The notes under the pieces: generated by a model
The model's database searches: none
Told to the model about the DNA's origin: nothing
The model's input: only the letters and a program-made list of their open reading frames with translations
In this document: piece by piece, positions 21,476 through 31,689 of the stretch
Numbering within the stretch: the stretch's first letter is position 1
How the letters are laid out: each line of letters begins with the position of its first letter
Position numbers and translations under genes: made by a program
Origin: Lytechinus pictus
Lineage: Eukaryota; Echinodermata; Echinoidea; Temnopleuroida; Toxopneustidae
Assembly (NCBI RefSeq): GCF_037042905.1
Contig: NC_087252.1
Location: 17,563,701 to 17,627,700 of the forward strand
Length of the DNA stretch: 64,000 nucleotides
Reading direction: 5' to 3'

Positions 21476-22822
21476 ATGGCACCTAGTGTTACCACAAACA
21501 AATGCAAAGGCAACCCAGGTACAAACTCATTCTCATTCAAACTTCCTAAAGGAATAACAATTTCGAGCATTGGTTTTGCTATAAAGCTTATTTATGACTC
21601 AGGATTGCCCGGCAGTGATTCAGACATAGACAATGAAATTGTTGAAAATAACCTGGTGAAAGTTTACCCTAACTTGAATCGTACAATCTGCCGCCATTTT
21701 AGTTTGGTTCATAGTGAGCATGAAGAGGTAACACATGAAATCAACTATGCCACGAAATGGGACGTAAATTCTATGAAAAGCATTGACTTTGGAAGTTGCT
21801 TGATATGTAAAAAGGAGGTGACAATCAGTAACAATGTAGTTTGTGAAAATTGCATGAATCTGCCAAATAAAATGCAATCACTGGAATCCGCAATCATTGA
21901 CATTACATCTAGATTGGACGACCAGCATTATCATGAATCAATAGATGTGAACTCGAAGTCAATCGATACTCCCGCCAAAGACGAGAATACAAACAAAAGG
22001 GATAAAGAACGTAACGATCGTGAATATGATGAAGACCTAGTCTTCAAAGTACCCCAAACTGTCAACGTTCCCCTACAAGATCAACTCGATGAGTATAAAA
22101 TCAAACAAAAGAAACTTCACGCTCTGACGAAAAACAGTCGAATCGAAGCAGATGACAATGCTTCTCCTAATACTAACATTGACACTGGAATAGACACCGT
22201 GATGAAGAATTACGAAACGTCTAACATTGAAAGCCCAATGACCATAAATGAACACCATGATAAGTCTACCCTAACAAAGACTCCAATGAAAGCAGACGTG
22301 CTAATCATCGGAGATTCAATGACAAAACAGATCAGACCATCTAAACTCTCACGAAGGAAAAAGGTAATCTGTAAAACTCTGAATGGAGCCAAAATAGAAG
22401 ACGCCTGCAGTGATGCATGTAATCTTGCACATCAATGCGAAGTCAGCGAAGTAATCGTACATCTCGGGACGAACAACTTGAAAAGTGACGAGTCTGATGA
22501 AATAATTGCAAAGACATTCTCACTTCTTGATCAAGTCCATCAAGTCCCTGGTGTAAAATCAATCGCTGTATCAACAATCATACATAGGTTAAATGAGACG
22601 AATCGTCAACATGCTAAAGTTGAGGAGGTGAATGACGCAATTAAACGTTCAGCCAATCAGCGTAGTTGGTCGGTAATCGACAACAGTAATATCGACCATG
22701 TCCTCCATCTGAACGCAGATGGCGTACACCTCAATCGGTGGGGAATAATTGCATTCGCGAAAAACATCATTCGATTCCTGCGTAACTTGTCACAAAACTA
22801 TGATGATGCATTCCCACCTTGA
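21476..22822 (+). CDS. LINE ORF1: zinc-binding and SGNH-esterase protein, frameshifted near the 3' end
   Basis: The ORF has 448 codons before a premature stop. Residues 108-126 carry a C-x2-C-x11-C-x2-C cluster, a small zinc-binding or PHD-like motif. Residues about 130-270 are charged and probably unstructured. Residues about 275-440 are an SGNH/GDSL hydrolase domain: block I GDSM with Ser281, block III GTNN at 331-334, and block V DGVH with Asp415 and His418. Esterase-type ORF1 proteins are established for CR1-like LINEs and are thought to act in RNP or membrane association. A 16-bp tandem duplication (22,804-22,835) creates the TGA stop. The original frame continues to 23,069 with another roughly 80 Pro/Arg-rich residues (ending NSRHQ). 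The present product would be truncated but keeps its catalytic residues. Confidence 0.85.
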   Translation: MAPSVTTNKCKGNPGTNSFSFKLPKGITISSIGFAIKLIYDSGLPGSDSDIDNEIVENNLVKVYPNLNRTICRHFSLVHSEHEEVTHEINYATKWDVNSMKSIDFGSCLICKKEVTISNNVVCENCMNLPNKMQSLESAIIDITSRLDDQHYHESIDVNSKSIDTPAKDENTNKRDKERNDREYDEDLVFKVPQTVNVPLQDQLDEYKIKQKKLHALTKNSRIEADDNASPNTNIDTGIDTVMKNYETSNIESPMTINEHHDKSTLTKTPMKADVLIIGDSMTKQIRPSKLSRRKKVICKTLNGAKIEDACSDACNLAHQCEVSEVIVHLGTNNLKSDESDEIIAKTFSLLDQVHQVPGVKSIAVSTIIHRLNETNRQHAKVEEVNDAIKRSANQRSWSVIDNSNIDHVLHLNADGVHLNRWGIIAFAKNIIRFLRNLSQNYDDAFPP

Positions 22823-23069
22823 TGCATTCCCACCTTTAAATCATAGCGAATTACCACACTCAAAAGCTGATCCAGAATTCGCTCCCTATCCCAGAAGTTA
22901 CTTTTCAATCGATCCTGAACGAGGAAATCAGATGAACCAGCCTCCCCCTTTTCCGTGGAATGAGTATTATCCGAGGTCTCGACGCAAAGCAGCAAACAGA
23001 GAATTTCCGAGAGACTGGGTAGATTGTCTGTCCACGGCAAGGAAGCTCTTGAACTCCAGACACCAATAG
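22823..23069 (+). pseudogene. Severed C-terminal end of LINE ORF1
   Basis: The +1 frame after the 16-bp duplication reads DAFPPLNHSELPHSK, then PPPFPWNEYYPRSRRKAANRE and ends at 23,069. Because 16 bp shifts the frame by exactly the amount needed, this is best read as the original ORF1 C-terminus. It is basic and proline-rich, fitting a nucleic-acid-binding tail. Confidence 0.7.
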
Positions 23070-23224
23070 ATAACCCAACAAATGAATCCACTTCAATCTT
23101 AGATCAACAACCCACTCAGAAAATTAATTCCGTTGAAAATGATCCGGTGGAACATATGGATAATGAATAATTTCCACCCTACGAACCTGAAGGTGGAATC
23201 TCTCTGAACAAATGTCAGACAGAA

Positions 23225-24568
23225 ATGAGATCATGTCATATAAAGGAAACGAAACATGGCTTTAGAATAGCACAATTAAATATAAGAACTTTATTATCAA
23301 ACATCGACAATCTACAACTTATGGTTGAAGATCTTAAATTAGACCTGATTGCATTGAATGAAACTAGATTAAGCAGTGATATAAATGATGAGCAGTTACG
23401 CATTCAAGACTTTTGTATTTATAGGAAAGATCGGAATAACAAAGGTGGAGGAGGGGCAGTATACGTCAATGAAATTAAGCTTAGCCACAAATTAAGACCC
23501 GATCTTATGAACAAGGATATTGAACTTATAGCTATAGAAGTAAAACAACAAACTTCATCGTCTATAATTGTTTTGGCATGGTATAGACCACCTGGATCAA
23601 GCATTGAATTGTTTAATGTTATTGAGAACGTTCTATCAAAAACTGATGAAGAACAAAAGGATGTCGTATTTTTAGGAGATTTCAATTGTGATATCAATGG
23701 AAACCCATTGTCTTGTTATACAAAACGATTACTTGATATTTGCCAGAATTATTCTCTTACTCAAGTGATAGACGAACCAACAAGGGTAACTCTTCATTCA
23801 TCCACGCTCATTGATTTAATTTATACCTCTAACTGTATGAAAGTTGTCGAAAGTGGCGTCCTTCACATAGGGATGAGCGACCACTCCCTTGCTTATATTG
23901 AATGGGGTAAAATCCGGAAACCATCTTCAAAGCATGTGTATAGAACTTATAGAACTTATAAGAATTTCGATGAAAATCTTTTCTTTTCTGATCTACAAGC
24001 CATCGATTGGCAAAGTGTATATACATGTAGTGATGTTAATCATTCTCTTCTTCAATTCCAAACAATATTTTCTTCATTGTGTAATTTTCATGCCCCTATT
24101 AGGAAAAGCCGTATTAAGAAACACCGAAAACCTTGGATAAATACTGAAATTATTGATCTAATTCGTAAACGAGACAAATTGAAAGATAAAGCGACTCGAA
24201 AGCGTACGCGCGCAAATTGGAAAGCTTATAGAAAGAGTAAAAATTATGTCACTTACAAAATAAAGCAAAACAAACGTAAAACATTCCAAAAGAAAATTAA
24301 AGATTTAAAAGGAAATGTGAAGAACACGTGGAAAAACCTTAACATATTGATACCACGTAAGAATAAAAATACAAAAATTCAATGCTTGATAGATGATGAG
24401 AAAGAAATTCATGAGACTAAAAAAATTTCACAGACATTGAATGATTTTTTCGTAAAGGTAGGCCCTAGACTTGCCAATACAATCGACAGTACAGGGTCTG
24501 CAAATGAAAATAATAATGCAATGCAATTTCACCCGCACTCGTTCATATCTTTCAACTTGTCCCAGTAA
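23225..24568 (+). CDS. LINE ORF2, N-terminal part: APE-type endonuclease and linker
   Basis: Residues about 10-225 form an exonuclease-endonuclease-phosphatase domain with the expected catalytic positions: N19 (AQLNIRT), E46 (LNETRL), Y120 (WYRPPG), D152/N154 (GDFNCD) and the SDH triad S218-D219-H220. It nicks target DNA to prime reverse transcription. Residues about 270-400 are Lys/Arg-rich, the usual linker before the polymerase. The frame stops at 24,568, while the polymerase continues in another frame starting just upstream of 24,595. The joining sequence (PVTVSEIKKQLLK) is present in the second frame, so one base was probably lost or gained near 24,540. Confidence 0.85.
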   Translation: MRSCHIKETKHGFRIAQLNIRTLLSNIDNLQLMVEDLKLDLIALNETRLSSDINDEQLRIQDFCIYRKDRNNKGGGGAVYVNEIKLSHKLRPDLMNKDIELIAIEVKQQTSSSIIVLAWYRPPGSSIELFNVIENVLSKTDEEQKDVVFLGDFNCDINGNPLSCYTKRLLDICQNYSLTQVIDEPTRVTLHSSTLIDLIYTSNCMKVVESGVLHIGMSDHSLAYIEWGKIRKPSSKHVYRTYRTYKNFDENLFFSDLQAIDWQSVYTCSDVNHSLLQFQTIFSSLCNFHAPIRKSRIKKHRKPWINTEIIDLIRKRDKLKDKATRKRTRANWKAYRKSKNYVTYKIKQNKRKTFQKKIKDLKGNVKNTWKNLNILIPRKNKNTKIQCLIDDEKEIHETKKISQTLNDFFVKVGPRLANTIDSTGSANENNNAMQFHPHSFISFNLSQ

Positions 24569-24594
24569 CTGTAAGCGAAATAAAGAAACAATTA

Positions 24595-26085
24595 TTGAAA
24601 ATGTCTAGTGGCAAAGCGATGGGATGTGATATGATACCAATGAAACTTATAAAGATAGCGATACCATGTATTACTGAACCCTTGGCACATATTATAAATG
24701 TGTCTATTACTACTGCATGTGTACCTACGGAGTGGAAAAAGGCAAGAGTTAGTGCCTTACATAAAGGCGGTGCAAATGAACCTTCTAATTTCAGGCCAAT
24801 TTCGATATTACCTATTTTATCTAAGCTACTAGAACGTATAGTGTTTGATCAATTGTATGAATACTTGAACAGGAACAATTTGATTAATGACTACCAATCT
24901 GGCTTTCGGCCATTACATTCTACAGCAACGGCATTACTCAATACAACAGATGAATGGCTAAAAAGCTTTGATGAAGGCAAATTAGTATGCTCTGTCATGC
25001 TAGACTTAAAAAAAGCATTCGACACGGTTGATTTCGAATTGCTTATCCAAAAATTAAAGCAATATGGAATTGGGGATCACTCAATTGAATGGTTTACAAG
25101 TTACTTATATGGAAGATGCCAGAAAACGACAGTGCATGGTATATCATCTGATTTATTACCCATTAAATCTGGAATCCCTCAAGGGTCCATTTTAGGGCCG
25201 CTTCTTTTCATTTTACATATTAATGATCTACCTTTAGTTCTTAGAAATTGCAAAATAAGTATGTATGCAGATGACACTATTTTATATTATGCAAGTAACA
25301 ACTACTCTGATCTAGAAAACAAAATCAATGAAGATTTGCAAAATGTGAAACGATGGCTTGATCACAATAAGCTTAGTTTGAATATCAAAAAAACTGAATA
25401 TATTGTCCTAGGAACTAGAAATCGACTGAAACTATTCAAAGATGAATCGCTAAATATTCACATTGATGGAACCCCCCTAACAAGAGTTACCCAGTGTAAA
25501 CATTTAGGAGTAATTTTAGATGAAAATCTGTCATGGGGAAAACACATTCAAAATGTGCAGAAGAAATGTAGTAGCGGTTTGTTTATGCTAAAATCGATAC
25601 GAAGTATGGTTGACAAGGATACAATGATTCTAGTCTATAACGCCCTGATTTCATCTCATTTGTCATATTGTGATATAGTATGGGGAAATTGCGGCAAATG
25701 TTTAAAAGATAACCTCCAAAAGATTCAAAATCGGGCAGCTCGCGTTATCAATAATACCGCCTGGGATTCATCCGGAAACGAAAATCTAAATGAACTAAAT
25801 TGGGATACACTTGAAAAGAAAAGGAATGAAAGTGTTGCAATAATGATGTTTAACATACTCAATAACTTAGCCCCTTCATATCTAATCAATAGATTTTCCC
25901 TTAAAGAAAGATCACATAACACAAGAAGTGGGAATCTCAATTTGGAAATAATGCAAATAAAGTCTGAATCTGCAAAGCGCATGTTTATGTACAGAGGCGC
26001 CAGTATGTGGAACTCATTACTCAATATTCAAGCGGCACAAACGAAACACAATTTCAAAACAGGTCTAAAGAGATTATCTGTGTGA
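24595..26085 (+). CDS. LINE ORF2, C-terminal part: reverse transcriptase
   Basis: About 496 codons in the frame after the break. The order of motifs is FRPIS (block 1), GFRPLHST, MLDLKKAFDTVD with the first catalytic Asp (about 137), IPQGSILGPLLF, MYADD with the catalytic pair at about 226-227, then the thumb region and a C-terminal GASMWNSL...FKTGLKRL ending. All catalytic residues are intact. There is no RNase H and no restriction-like endonuclease, which fits the CR1/L2/Jockey group. The annotated start is not a true initiator; the domain was originally fused to the endonuclease. Confidence 0.88.
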   Translation: MKMSSGKAMGCDMIPMKLIKIAIPCITEPLAHIINVSITTACVPTEWKKARVSALHKGGANEPSNFRPISILPILSKLLERIVFDQLYEYLNRNNLINDYQSGFRPLHSTATALLNTTDEWLKSFDEGKLVCSVMLDLKKAFDTVDFELLIQKLKQYGIGDHSIEWFTSYLYGRCQKTTVHGISSDLLPIKSGIPQGSILGPLLFILHINDLPLVLRNCKISMYADDTILYYASNNYSDLENKINEDLQNVKRWLDHNKLSLNIKKTEYIVLGTRNRLKLFKDESLNIHIDGTPLTRVTQCKHLGVILDENLSWGKHIQNVQKKCSSGLFMLKSIRSMVDKDTMILVYNALISSHLSYCDIVWGNCGKCLKDNLQKIQNRAARVINNTAWDSSGNENLNELNWDTLEKKRNESVAIMMFNILNNLAPSYLINRFSLKERSHNTRSGNLNLEIMQIKSESAKRMFMYRGASMWNSLLNIQAAQTKHNFKTGLKRLSV

Positions 26086-26811
26086 TATGGATCACAATGA
26101 CTATTTTTCTGTTTAATTTTCTGTCCCCAGTACATGTATTATTTTCCAACCATTTCATATGTTTTGCTTTTATATGGCATGAGTATTAACTATATAAGTT
26201 TTATAATTAATTTCAGTGCATGTTTAGTTATGTTTAGTTATAAATTTTCCAGACATTTTTGTATGTTTAGTTTTTATCATTGATAAATCATGACTTGTAT
26301 TCATTTTCTTGTACTTGTTTGTCCATTATAGAAACATGTATTTACTTTGACATTTTACTTTACCATGTACACATTTAATATTACCATGTATGCACCGCTT
26401 TGTTCAAATTTACCGATAGATATTTCATGTTGTAAATTATTGATGTTTTTGAAAACGGTATATAATTTCTTCGTCTTTTTCTTACTATCATTATTATTCT
26501 TTTTCTTCTTCTTCTTTTCTTCTTCTGTTATCTTCTCTGTTGTCTTTTCTCTTTTTCGTCTCCCTCTCACTTTTCCCTTCTTCTTCTTCCTTTTTTTTTT
26601 CTTCTCCTCCCCTCCTCTTCACGTTTCAATGATTGTCTTGTTATATTTCATTGATGCTCCTTTTCCATATATATTGTTCGTTATACACTGATTTTAAAAT
26701 GTTTACTTTGTCAATTGTATGTTCCACACGGCCCCAATGGAAATCAGTCTGTGAACTGTTTGGGCTTTTTAACCGTGTATAAATAAAATAAATCTTATCT
26801 TATCTTATCTT
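26086..26811 (+). other. LINE 3' UTR with pyrimidine-rich stretch and TCTTA tail
   Basis: Contains a CTT/TTC-rich tract (about 26,500-26,620) and ends AAATAAAATAAATCTTATCTTA..., four or more TCTTA units. Apparent ORFs on either strand are composition artefacts. Confidence 0.75.
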
Positions 26812-27849
26812 ATTTGTGCGCATTTCAACTACTTTACCATTGTGACGTAATCGTAAGCGCACTGATCCAGCGTTGTCTTTATTATGACGTATATTGTAGG
26901 TATGCGTATCATTTCAGGTTTTTGCATCGGCTCGCGGTTCTGAACCGCGAGCTGTAACAACGTGTAAACGCAATCCAAATGCCGATTCTGCATCGGCATT
27001 TGGTTCAGAACCAATTGCCGATTAAGTGTAAACACGGTACAAATTGTGTAGAGACGTTTTCATATGAAAAAAAAAAAAAACATATGTTATCTCCGTGTGT
27101 GTGTGTGTGTGTGTATTTGAGTTTTGTCAGACGTGTATCAATCAGATATGATTATTTACGTCTGTGACCGACCTTTAAGGGAGCTTGTCAAAAGTCCATG
27201 CACCGTTCTTGATCGTCTTTACCGCATCCGGGTTTTCGCTTCGGCTTTCCCGCCCAACGTTCCCTTGTCTTCAAAGGAACGGCCGCCATGAAAGGCCCAT
27301 CGATGCCACCGTTCTTTTGTTCGTCTTTCCTGCAAGTCTTAATTTCTGTCGAAAGACCGAAGAATCTATTCTAAATAGCTCCCTCTACGACCAAAACAAA
27401 GGCGTGCCTTCATATTTACTGTCGGATCGGAGAGTTCGGGTCACTGTGGTTCGCATCTATAATGGAAGTTCGGGTGCATTCATAAAGCCACGGTAGCTCA
27501 ATAAAAAATCACGCACGTGTCATAAATCGTTACTGATCTTTCGAATTTGCTGCAATAACCATGAAAACCTCTTTTTTTTGCAATTGGAAGAGAGTCAATT
27601 CAGGATGTTTTAGGTGGGAAAATAAGATTCCACACATTTTCGTTTCGTAGGCCCAAGCCATTCGTAGAAATGGAAAGATGAAATGACTATGACCGGAACA
27701 GCTTGGCACTATTAGGCATAGATAGATCAACGATTTATTAGAAACTGTAAGAAATAGTTTGTTCAATTTTTGGACGGGCAACCATTTCCCCAGGATAACA
27801 TATTGTCTCAGTCTTAAATTTCCTTATCTCCTTGTTTTAAAGAAGCGGG

Positions 27850-28190
27850 ACCAAAAGAGAAGATGCAAAGAGGAAGAAGAAAACTAAGAAGGATAGGGAG
27901 AGAAAAGGAAGGGGAAACAGAGAGATAATAAGAAAATAATATTGGGGTGGAGGAAGAGGAAGGGTGAAAAAAATATGGAGGAAAAACAGTTGAACGAGAA
28001 AAAAAACTAGGAAATTTGAGAGGGGAAGAAATTTAGGATCGACAATCAACGGGAGAGGGGGGGGACAAATTGGAATATGGAAATGGATAGAGACAGAAAA
28101 TAAGGGGAAAGAAGGAGAGAGAGCTGGTGGACGATGGGGGGGGGGGAGAGAAAAAAAAGGGGGAAAGGGGAACAGAGGGGAAGACTTGCA
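27850..28190. repeat. Polypurine tract
   Basis: About 340 bases that are almost all A and G on the plus strand, with several G runs. Pro/Phe/Ser/Leu-rich minus-strand ORFs across it are artefacts. It is a candidate for triplex-type structure. Confidence 0.85.
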
Positions 28191-29081
28191 GTGGCGGAGG
28201 CTGGATGTGTGAAAAGGGCTAAATTTTCCAATAAAATTTGATTTCATACCTATCACATCACAATCATTTTAGGGCCATGCTCATATAACCAAGGAGATAT
28301 CATCTCCTTGATATAATATAGTACTCAAGAATGGAATGGTGACATGAACTTTTCTGACCGGGATTTACCAATATAATTATAAACTTAAAAGCTTTAAATC
28401 ATCATCAAGAAGGAATGTAAGCGGACAAAATTCAGTTAAAAAAATAAGAATAAACTAAATGGGAGGCTTACAAGTTGCATAAATTGTGTGTGATTTTTAT
28501 TTCATCAAAAAGTATGTTTCTTGGTATTATTCATTGAATGTGTGACTTTCGTAACGTTCAGTATTTTTCATTTGTCATAATCACCAAGGCTACCACTACC
28601 ACATTCACCATCACCGCCACCACCACCATCATCATCATCAGTGTTGATTATCATCACTATCATCAGCAGCATCATTATCGTCAGCAGCAAATCATCTATG
28701 TCATTATCATAGTTATTGAAATTAGGATCATTTTGGTAAGGAAATAATGAAAGGGACTGAAAAAAAAGGTTGTAGCGGGAAGGGAAGGGGATGAATTTGT
28801 TCTAAAGTAAAATCAATGTGAGTAGAATTAACTCTATGTTTTTATCTATATTGCAGTGATGGTAAAAATCAGTACAATACTAGGATGCCATGATGGTCAA
28901 TAATTTAAACTTCAAATTTCAATACTTCACGGGTGAAGATATGGGGCCGTAAGCTTCAGGGTAATTATGTAGAATGATATTAACATTAGATCATTACTCT
29001 AAAATAGATGAAAGATAATTATTTATCATCTATATCAGGTTGTACACAACTGGCCTACAGCAAAAGCAAATGGGGCCATGA
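28191..29081. other. AT-rich non-coding stretch
   Basis: No gene visible. It contains a short CAC/CAT-rich simple repeat near 28,590-28,690. CAGTGGCGGAGGCTGG at 28,192 resembles the start of a transposon end, with a loose inverted match ending CTGCCACTG near 33,130. I could not confirm a pair. Confidence 0.4.
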
Positions 29082-29083
29082 TA

Positions 29084-29912
29084 CAGTGCGTCCCACAAAA
29101 AACGAAACCGAGATTTATCGATGATTTATCATAACTTAATCACAAATACAATAGACAAATGACCTACCATTGTAAAGCTTAGAATCTCCTCTTTCATTTG
29201 AAATTACTTAGATTATTTCTCATTCACGCATGAGTGGGCAAAAACAATTTGAAGAGGGGATACCAAAAAGTCATTTGGCGGGCTGTTTCTGAGTTTCAAA
29301 AAGAAAACCACATTTCTAAAAAGTTCAATATCTGTTCTTTAATTTGATACATCAATTACAGAAAATGGTCAAGAAATAAGAAAGTTCTGGTTATTTGAAA
29401 TAAGGCTTGAATTTCAATAATTTCATAAAATGAAGAGGTTTTACAGGCTAGCGTTCAAACTCACTCGACACTCCGTTTTGTTGACGCTCAGCCATGCATG
29501 AGGTCTTTTGTTAACCATGCGATAGCTTCTGTGGGAAACCGGTGAAAACACGTTTATTTAATGAAATTATGGAAATACAAGCATTGTTTCGAGAGAACGT
29601 AACTTTTTTACTTCTTGACCATTTTTTGTGATTAAGGTATCAAATTAAAGAGCAGATATTGAACTTTTTAGGCATGTGATTTTCTTTTTAAAATTCAGAT
29701 ACTCCCCCCCCCCCCCGCCAAATGAGTTTTTGGTATCCTCTCTTCAAATTGTTTTTGCTCACTCATGCGTGAATGAGGAATAATCTAAGTAATATCAGAT
29801 GAAAGAAGAGATTCTAAGCTTTACATTGGTAGGTCATTTGTCTATTGTATTTATGATTAAGTAATGATAAATCATCGCTAAATCTCGGTTTCGTTTTTTC
29901 TGGGACGCACTG
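29084..29912. mobile_element. 829-bp Tc1/mariner-type MITE with long inverted arms
   Basis: It starts CAGTGCGTCCCAC and ends GGGACGCACTG, flanked by TA on both sides (29,082-29,083 and 29,913-29,914). The arms stay complementary for about 300 bp each, for example TTCAAATTGTTTTTGC in one against GCAAAAACAATTTGAA in the other. CAGTGCGTCCCA ends with TA duplication are typical of Tc1/mariner. No transposase remains. It lies inside the 9.7-kb insert. Confidence 0.85.
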
Positions 29913-29914
29913 TA

Positions 29915-31296
29915 TAGTCTTCTCCAGCAAGAGAATTGAACATTATTGACCTTTCAGGATTAGCTGGCATTAATACTCATCGAACTGTTCTTAGTCTTTG
30001 CCCAGGCCTATGGTCATGAAAGAGCAAGATCACTCACCCGTGTAGAGAATCATTAATTGACAATGGCATGCTCAGCGGGTTCGCTATAAGACCACAATGA
30101 ATGGGAGAGGCGCTCAGAGAATAGTTCCCCATATCCGCTGTCGAGATTATGGTCATAATTTCAATAGACGAACCTACTTCAAAAGACCGTTGGCCCGTCC
30201 GATGGGGAATCTTTTGTACTATAGTGTATTAAAGCGCGTCAGTAACGACCGTCCCGACTTCTTTCTTTCACCATCATCGAGTAGCGATTAGCACGTAAAA
30301 TCGCATAAATTATCTCACAAAACGGATCTAATGTTCATGATTACCAGCATCACCATAATCATTACTATTATCTTTCATATATTCTTAATTATATAAAATA
30401 TAAAATTGATATTGGAGAACGATTGTAAATAGATAATGAATGAATGATGATGGTGATGATGATAACAGTGATGATGATAATGATAATTATAACTTTGAAG
30501 TGATATTAACAGTCATGATAATACGAATAATAATATCAGTGATATGATAATGTTGATGATTAAATGATAACAAATAAAGATGATTGGTATATTTTGCGGC
30601 AATGAACCATGTATACCTTGAGACGCGTTTTTTCTTTATCATGTTTGTTTTAAAAGAGTTTTCACATCATGATCCTGAAATACATAGATTATATTTAAAT
30701 TAAAAATAGAGAGAATGGATGGCCTTCATCTAATTTTGGAAAAGATTTTGCGGGTTCTCAAGTCCAACGCAGTATCAAACATGATTGCATATCGAGGTCG
30801 ATGCGATTTTTATATCGACATCATTCCCCAGAGTCTATCAAGTTATGAATTTGTGTGCATTTTCGCAAAATTGGCATTTGTAATACGAGATTATTATAAT
30901 GTTAGAGTACTGTAACATCCGAACTGCATGCCATCCCGGCTACGTACGTTTTGAATACATCGGCTATTTCGATTTCTGGATGCATGATACCATGCAATTA
31001 AAGCGGTGTACGCCTGAATTATATTGATTGTATTAATTTTATTATAACGTCGACAAACAGAATTCATTAGATTCTTTATCATTACACCAATGACATGAAC
31101 TTATGCACATATAGGCCTACGTCTTCTGCTTGATAGAACACTGACCCCCCCCCCCCCTCCCCCATTAGAGCGAGAACAATGAAATTGCGCTCTCTCATTA
31201 ATATTGATTTCGATACGGAGATCGGGAAACGCACGCCATTAATTAATAATAATTTACATTATTTGTATAAGTTAGCACAAAACGTTTATCTAAACG
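29915..31296. other. Non-coding stretch with simple repeats
   Basis: GAT/GATAAT-rich repeats at about 30,430-30,570 and a run of C at 31,144-31,161. The 24 bases near 30,071 (GCTCAGCGGGTTCGCTATA) resemble 36,820-36,840 near the right end of the 9.7-kb segment, in the same orientation. Otherwise nothing recognised. Confidence 0.4.
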
Positions 31297-31497
31297 CTAA
31301 GGAAAAAATATATAGAGAGAAGGAATTTCACCAAAAATAAAGTAGTTGTACAGTTCACAGTAGGCTGTAAACAATTGAGGGGCTTCACATGCGGAGAGAA
31401 AGCTATATTTAACAAAAAAGGGTTTTAACACGGATTTGAATTTCTCTCTTGAATTTGAATTTGCTTGTTTAATACTTTTTGGTAGATTGTTCCAGAG
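31297..31497 (-). pseudogene. Reverse-transcriptase C-terminal tail fragment, minus strand
   Basis: Minus-strand translation reads QLWNNLPKSIKQANSNSRE then KFKSVLKPFFVKY, the common 'lWN.LP.....sFK..lK' tail of non-LTR reverse transcriptases. It is cut at the N-terminal side by GGATCCAGGGG-type repeat sequence. Only the last 60 or so codons are present. Confidence 0.6.
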
Positions 31498-31689
31498 TTG
31501 GATCCAGGGGTGGGGCAAGGGGTCCGCCCTCCCTCCTCCCCCTATTGGCGGAGCAAAACAAGGGGGAAAGGAAGACCAAAAAAAGGAAAAGAGGGGAGAA
31601 AAATGGTACACATGAGAGGAGGAAAACGAGTGAATAAATAAGATGAGGGGCAGACTTCGAAAACAATAAAAAAAAAATTGTCATGTCAT

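Larger units (their letters stand above)
21040..26811 (+). mobile_element. Nearly intact CR1/L2-type LINE
   Basis: It is about 5.8 kb with a 5' UTR of about 435 bp, ORF1 (esterase type), ORF2 (endonuclease and reverse transcriptase), a pyrimidine-rich 3' UTR and a 3' end of TCTTA pentamers, the short tandem tail typical of CR1/L2-like elements instead of poly(A). Copy B lacks it at the same position of the MITE, so it inserted after the A/B duplication. The left boundary is uncertain by about 15 bases because the flanks differ there. Only two reading-frame lesions are visible, so it is young. Confidence 0.88.
20819..27037. mobile_element. MITE with CCGTGTTTACAC ends, split by a LINE (copy A)
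   Basis: Left end TA-CCGTGTTTACACTTAATC at 20,817, right end GATTAAGTGTAAACACGG-TA at 27,039. Internal sub-repeats of GAATCGGCTCGCGGTTC and its complement alternate with GTGTAAAC-type junctions, so the element can fold into a series of hairpins. In copy B it is uninterrupted (56,406-56,852, 447 bp). In A the LINE at about 21,040-26,811 is inserted in it. TA flanks suggest a Tc1/mariner-type origin. Confidence 0.75.

Noticed and set aside
26347-26691. 114-codon Phe-rich ORF in the LINE 3' UTR
   Set aside because: It is a translation of the pyrimidine-rich 3' UTR with no domain or conservation.
27837-28256. 139-codon Pro/Phe/Ser/Leu-rich minus-strand ORF
   Set aside because: It is the complement of a polypurine tract; such tracts are stop-poor by composition.
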